Source: Victivallaceae bacterium
GTDB lineage: Bacteria > Verrucomicrobiota > Lentisphaeria > Victivallales > Victivallaceae
Assembly (NCBI GenBank): GCA_028717165.1
Contig: JAQUOK010000154.1
Span: 1 to 7,114, forward strand
Direction: 5' to 3'
DNA: 7,114 nt
Shown: one piece after another, positions 4,388 through 7,114 of the stretch
Position numbering within the stretch: position 1 is the stretch's first letter
How the letters are laid out: each line of letters opens with the position of its first letter
Translations under genes and position numbers: made by a program
The notes under the pieces: generated by a model
What the model was told of the DNA's origin: nothing
Seen by the model: the letters and a program-made list of their open reading frames with translations, nothing else
Databases searched by the model: none

Positions 4388-5929
4388 ATGCATAGAAAAA
4401 GTTTGCTGAAAAATTTATTATTCATAGTAATATTCGCCGCCCTGAACGGTGGCGCCTGGGCCGGGGATGCGAAAGATGACAAAAATACCGACGCGCAGAA
4501 ACAGAATATCATAAGCGATGTAAAAACTGCGGCGAAAGACGCCAAGGGCGCCGTGGAAGACGCCAAAGTCGCGGCGAAAGACGCCAAGGGCGCGATAGAA
4601 GATGCCAGGGACGCGGCGAAAGATGCGGAAAACGCGGCCAAACAGGCCCAGAAGGCGGTTGAAAAAGCTAAAGTCGTCAATTTGAGTTTGTTTACGATCA
4701 ATAATGTCGACAGCGGAAGGGACGAAAACAAACCGGAAAATGTAAGTATCGTAAAGCCGGCCGACTTCAAAGTTGAAAGTCTTGCTGACCTGATCGTACG
4801 CATAGAAGACTGGTGGAGGGGCGTCAGGAGATGGATGGGCAACCAGCAGCTTAATCTGCTGGTTCTTTTTGCCGGGGTTATGATCACCTTTCTCCTGGTG
4901 ACCTGTCTGGGATGGTTATTCGGCAGAATTATATTATGGCGTATCCGGAAAAAAGGCAAAGGAGAATGGGCGGAGCAAATCTGCGGAAGTCTGAAAAGGC
5001 CTTTGGCGTTCCTGGTTTTCACGGTGGGCGTTTTCCTGAGTTCGCTGCGGCTGCTTAATCAATTTGACGAAGAGTTTTTCGGGACGGCCCTGCGTGTTTT
5101 CTTTGCCTTGATGGCTTTTGCTGTGGCCTGGGCGGTTTATCGTCTGGTCGGGGTTCTGGATCACCACCTCGAAACCTTGGCGGAGCGTTCGGACAATGAG
5201 CTGGACGAACTGCTGGTTGACCTGATCCGTAAAACGGTGAGGTTTGTCGTCGTCTTTATTGCGGTGCTTTTTATCGGGCAGACGATTCTGGGTTTGCGGA
5301 TAACCGCGCTGGTGGCCGGGGCCGGTATTGCCGGTTTGGCGGTAGCCCTGGCTGCCCAGGAGACCCTCGCCAACTTTTTCGGTTCAGTGATGATCATGCT
5401 GGACAAACCGTTTACGGTAGGAGAGCGCATTACAGTGGAAGAAATCAACGGTACCGTGGAAAAGATCGGGTTCCGCAGTACCCGTATCCGCAGTCTGAAC
5501 GGGCATATGTATTCGATTCCGAACAGCAAGCTGGCGCATTCGACGGTGGAGAATATTACCAAGCGTCCCTATATCAAATATGTTTTCGATTTGACTCTGA
5601 CTTATGATACAAGTGCGGAAAAAATGGAGCGTGCAATGAAAATCCTGCACGAAATTCTGGATGAACATGAAGCTTTCAATGAGGAAATGCCGCCGCGTAT
5701 CTTTTTTACGTCTTTCAACGACTGGGCTTTGAATATAAACGTTATCGTCTGGTTTCAGAGTACTGACTATCTTCAGACGCAGCAATGGAAAAATGACATT
5801 AATCTGGAAATTCTGCGGCGCTTCAACGCCGAAGGCCTGGATTTCGCTTTTCCGACCAGCACGAATTACCTGGTCGGCGACAGTTCCCGCGAGTTGAAGG
5901 TTACCATGCTCGAAGAAGCGAAAAAATAG
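4388..5929 (+). CDS. MscS-family mechanosensitive ion channel with repetitive periplasmic N-terminus
   Basis: MscS channels open when membrane tension rises and release solutes after osmotic downshock. The ATG at 4388 is chosen because the 25 residues after it form a clear signal peptide (MHRKSLLKN, a hydrophobic core, and an AWA cleavage site at 23-25). An in-frame ATG at 4292 lies within the divergent glycosylase gene and lacks such features. The gene gives 513 residues. Residues 48-95 are an Ala/Lys/Asp-rich helical repeat. Membrane segments lie near 155-178, 205-223, 232-254 and 284-302, then a pore-lining helix at about 304-336 (GAGIAGLAVALAAQETLANF) ending in MLDKPFTVGERI. The beta domain has GTVEKIGFRSTRIRSLNG (355-372), and the C-terminal alpha/beta cytoplasmic domain fills the rest. 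It is longer than E. coli MscS (286 residues), with extra membrane helices. Only a weak GGAA precedes the start. argG follows after 81 bp on the same strand. Confidence 0.93.
   Translation: MHRKSLLKNLLFIVIFAALNGGAWAGDAKDDKNTDAQKQNIISDVKTAAKDAKGAVEDAKVAAKDAKGAIEDARDAAKDAENAAKQAQKAVEKAKVVNLSLFTINNVDSGRDENKPENVSIVKPADFKVESLADLIVRIEDWWRGVRRWMGNQQLNLLVLFAGVMITFLLVTCLGWLFGRIILWRIRKKGKGEWAEQICGSLKRPLAFLVFTVGVFLSSLRLLNQFDEEFFGTALRVFFALMAFAVAWAVYRLVGVLDHHLETLAERSDNELDELLVDLIRKTVRFVVVFIAVLFIGQTILGLRITALVAGAGIAGLAVALAAQETLANFFGSVMIMLDKPFTVGERITVEEINGTVEKIGFRSTRIRSLNGHMYSIPNSKLAHSTVENITKRPYIKYVFDLTLTYDTSAEKMERAMKILHEILDEHEAFNEEMPPRIFFTSFNDWALNINVIVWFQSTDYLQTQQWKNDINLEILRRFNAEGLDFAFPTSTNYLVGDSSRELKVTMLEEAKK
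4529..4672 (+). repeat. 42-bp tandem repeats in the channel gene
   Basis: Three 42-bp units start at 4529, 4571 and 4613 with GCGGCGAAAGA, followed by a partial unit from 4655. Units one and two are nearly identical over their first half. They encode 14-residue repeats of the form AAKDAKGAxEDAxx, equal to two heptads, predicted to be a long charged helix or coiled coil in the periplasm. Units drift towards the 3' side (AAKDAENAAKQAQK, then AVEKAK). Confidence 0.85.
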
Positions 5930-6010
5930 TCGTTTGTTGTTGAATAATCTTAAAAGCCGTTTACATTTAAAGTTTGTTTTTAAAAATATTCAGATAAAGG
6001 AATTCATACA
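5930..6010 (+). promoter_or_regulatory. Spacer upstream of argG with a possible weak promoter
   Basis: The 81 bp between the channel gene and argG are AT-rich. TTTACA at 5960-5965 could be a -35 box, with an AT-rich -10 candidate around 5981-5990 (best match AATATT, spacing longer than ideal). No Rho-independent terminator and no clear arginine-repressor palindrome were seen, so read-through from the channel gene is possible. Confidence 0.3.
5998..6001 (+). promoter_or_regulatory. Ribosome binding site supporting the GTG start of argG
   Basis: AGGA (in AAAGGAA) lies 9 nt before the GTG at 6011. The protein starting there aligns with the usual ArgG N-terminus, so GTG is the start. Confidence 0.75.
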
Positions 6011-7114
6011 GTGAAAGTAGTAGTAGCTTATTCAGGCGGGCTTGACACCTCGGTAATCGTCAAGTGGGTTAAAGAAAAATATAACGCCGAAGTGATCGGT
6101 TTCTGCGCCGACGTCGGCCAGGAGGAGGAACTTAACGGCGTTGAAGCGAAAGCGCTCAGAACCGGCGCTTCAAAATGTTATGTCGAGGACTTGACCGAAG
6201 AATTTGCCCGTGACTTCATTTTCCCGATGATGCAGGCCAATGCGATCTATGAAGGAACATATCTTCTGGGCACTTCCATTGCCCGTCCGCTGATCGGGAA
6301 ACGCCTGATCGGGATCGCCCGCGCCGAAGGCGCCGACGCGATTTGCCACGGCGCGACCGGCAAAGGCAACGACCAGGTGCGTTTTGAACTTACCGCCTAT
6401 GCTTTCGAGCCCAATATCAAAATTATCGCCCCGTGGCGGGAATGGGATTTCAAAGGCCGTATGGACCTGATCAAGTACGCGAAAGAAAATGACATTCCGG
6501 TAACCAGCACCGCCGAAAAACCTTACAGCATGGACCGCAACCTGCTTCATATTTCGTTTGAGGGCGGAATTCTGGAAGATCCGTGGAGCGAGTGTCCTGC
6601 GAATATCGCCGTGATGACCGAAACTTTGGAAAACGCCGCTGACGAAGCCGAAAATATTGTAATTTCTTTCGAAAAGGGCGTGCCTGTCAAAGTCAACGGT
6701 GAATCCCTTTCCCCGGCGAACCTGATGCGCAAACTCAATTTGCTCGGCAAAAAACATGCTGTCGGGCGGATCGATATCGTTGAAAACCGGTTTGTCGGCA
6801 TGAAGTCCCGCGGCGTTTATGAAACTCCCGGCGGAACTATCCTGAATCAGGCTCACCGCGCTTTGGAAAGCATCACTATGGACCGTGAAGTCATGCACCT
6901 GCGCGACAGTTTCATCCCGCGCTACGCGGATATGGTCTATAACGGTTTCTGGTATTCTCCTGAACGAGAAATGCTTCAGGCGGCGATTACTGAAAGCCAG
7001 AAGTTCGTTACCGGCGACGTCCGGGTGAAACTTTACAAGGGCGCCTGCCACGTAACCGGACGCCGTTCCGAATACAGCCTGTACGACGAAGCCGTTGCCA
7101 GTTTCGAAGACAGC
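6011..7114 (+). CDS. argG: Argininosuccinate synthase, 3' end outside window
   Basis: ArgG joins citrulline and aspartate, using ATP, to give argininosuccinate, the next-to-last step of arginine synthesis in the cytoplasm. The frame is open from the GTG at 6011 to the window end (368 codons; the family is about 400 residues, so only the last few dozen codons are missing). VVVAYSGGLDTS (residues 3-14) is the N-type ATP pyrophosphatase P-loop. GTSIARPLIGKRL begins at residue 87, and HGATGKGNDQVRFEL (113-127) is the conserved nucleotide and aspartate-binding segment. SMDRNLLHISFEGGILEDP and the later SRGVYETPGGTIL are also typical. No internal stop or frameshift is present. The GTG start has a good AGGA site. 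It sits 81 bp after the channel gene on the same strand, with no functional link evident and no other arg gene in view. Confidence 0.97.
   Translation, partial: MKVVVAYSGGLDTSVIVKWVKEKYNAEVIGFCADVGQEEELNGVEAKALRTGASKCYVEDLTEEFARDFIFPMMQANAIYEGTYLLGTSIARPLIGKRLIGIARAEGADAICHGATGKGNDQVRFELTAYAFEPNIKIIAPWREWDFKGRMDLIKYAKENDIPVTSTAEKPYSMDRNLLHISFEGGILEDPWSECPANIAVMTETLENAADEAENIVISFEKGVPVKVNGESLSPANLMRKLNLLGKKHAVGRIDIVENRFVGMKSRGVYETPGGTILNQAHRALESITMDREVMHLRDSFIPRYADMVYNGFWYSPEREMLQAAITESQKFVTGDVRVKLYKGACHVTGRRSEYSLYDEAVASFEDS

Noticed and set aside
4342..5022. Minus-strand open frame of 226 codons opposite the channel gene
   Set aside because: It is low in complexity because it lies opposite the 42-bp repeats, and it has no family features.
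6170..7051. A long minus-strand open frame of 293 codons
   Set aside because: It is the shadow of argG, whose plus-strand frame has all family motifs; the minus-strand translation shows no recognisable domain.

Overview
The window carries ordinary chromosomal genes of a bacterium plus one complete insertion sequence. A signal peptide followed by a membrane channel, LacI-type regulation and a family 4 Fe-S uracil-DNA glycosylase suggest a bacterium of moderate GC content, probably Gram-negative. A guess at an anaerobic PVC or Lentisphaerota-like lineage is an impression only; nothing here proves a taxon.

Layout, left to right. (1) 1-1449: the 3' part of a LacI-family repressor gene, overlapping by one base (TAATG) the first 202 codons of an aldehyde dehydrogenase gene. 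The pair looks like a locally regulated carbon-use operon. (2) 1450-3332: an intact 1,883-bp insertion sequence of the IS1634/IS4 type, with 25-bp imperfect terminal inverted repeats (22 of 25 match) and a 571-residue DDE transposase bearing a textbook Y-(2)-R-(3)-E-(6)-K signature. The element has cut the aldehyde dehydrogenase in half, and the TGA ending that fragment lies inside the element's left repeat. No target duplication is seen, and the missing half of the dehydrogenase is not on the far side. The two flanks were therefore probably joined by a deletion or by recombination between element copies. (3) 3333-3528: a gene-free spacer with a very strong hairpin (3410-3462) between the convergent transposase and glycosylase genes. 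(4) 3529-4305, minus strand: family 4 uracil-DNA glycosylase. (5) 4306-4387: AT-rich divergent promoter region flanked by an inverted repeat. (6) 4388-5929: MscS-family mechanosensitive channel with a signal peptide and a periplasmic Ala/Lys/Asp-rich stretch encoded by 42-bp tandem repeats. (7) 6011-7114: argG, argininosuccinate synthase, starting at GTG and running off the window end.

The genes do not form one pathway: sugar or aldehyde metabolism (interrupted), DNA repair, osmotic protection and arginine synthesis are simply adjacent. I see no defence system, CRISPR array, RNA gene or clearly new multi-gene system. The most interesting parts are non-coding. One is the left end of the insertion sequence, which packs a Rho-independent terminator, a promoter with a palindrome over its -10 box and a second copy of the inner end repeat into about 120 bp. 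The other is the unexplained hairpin element at 3401-3515.
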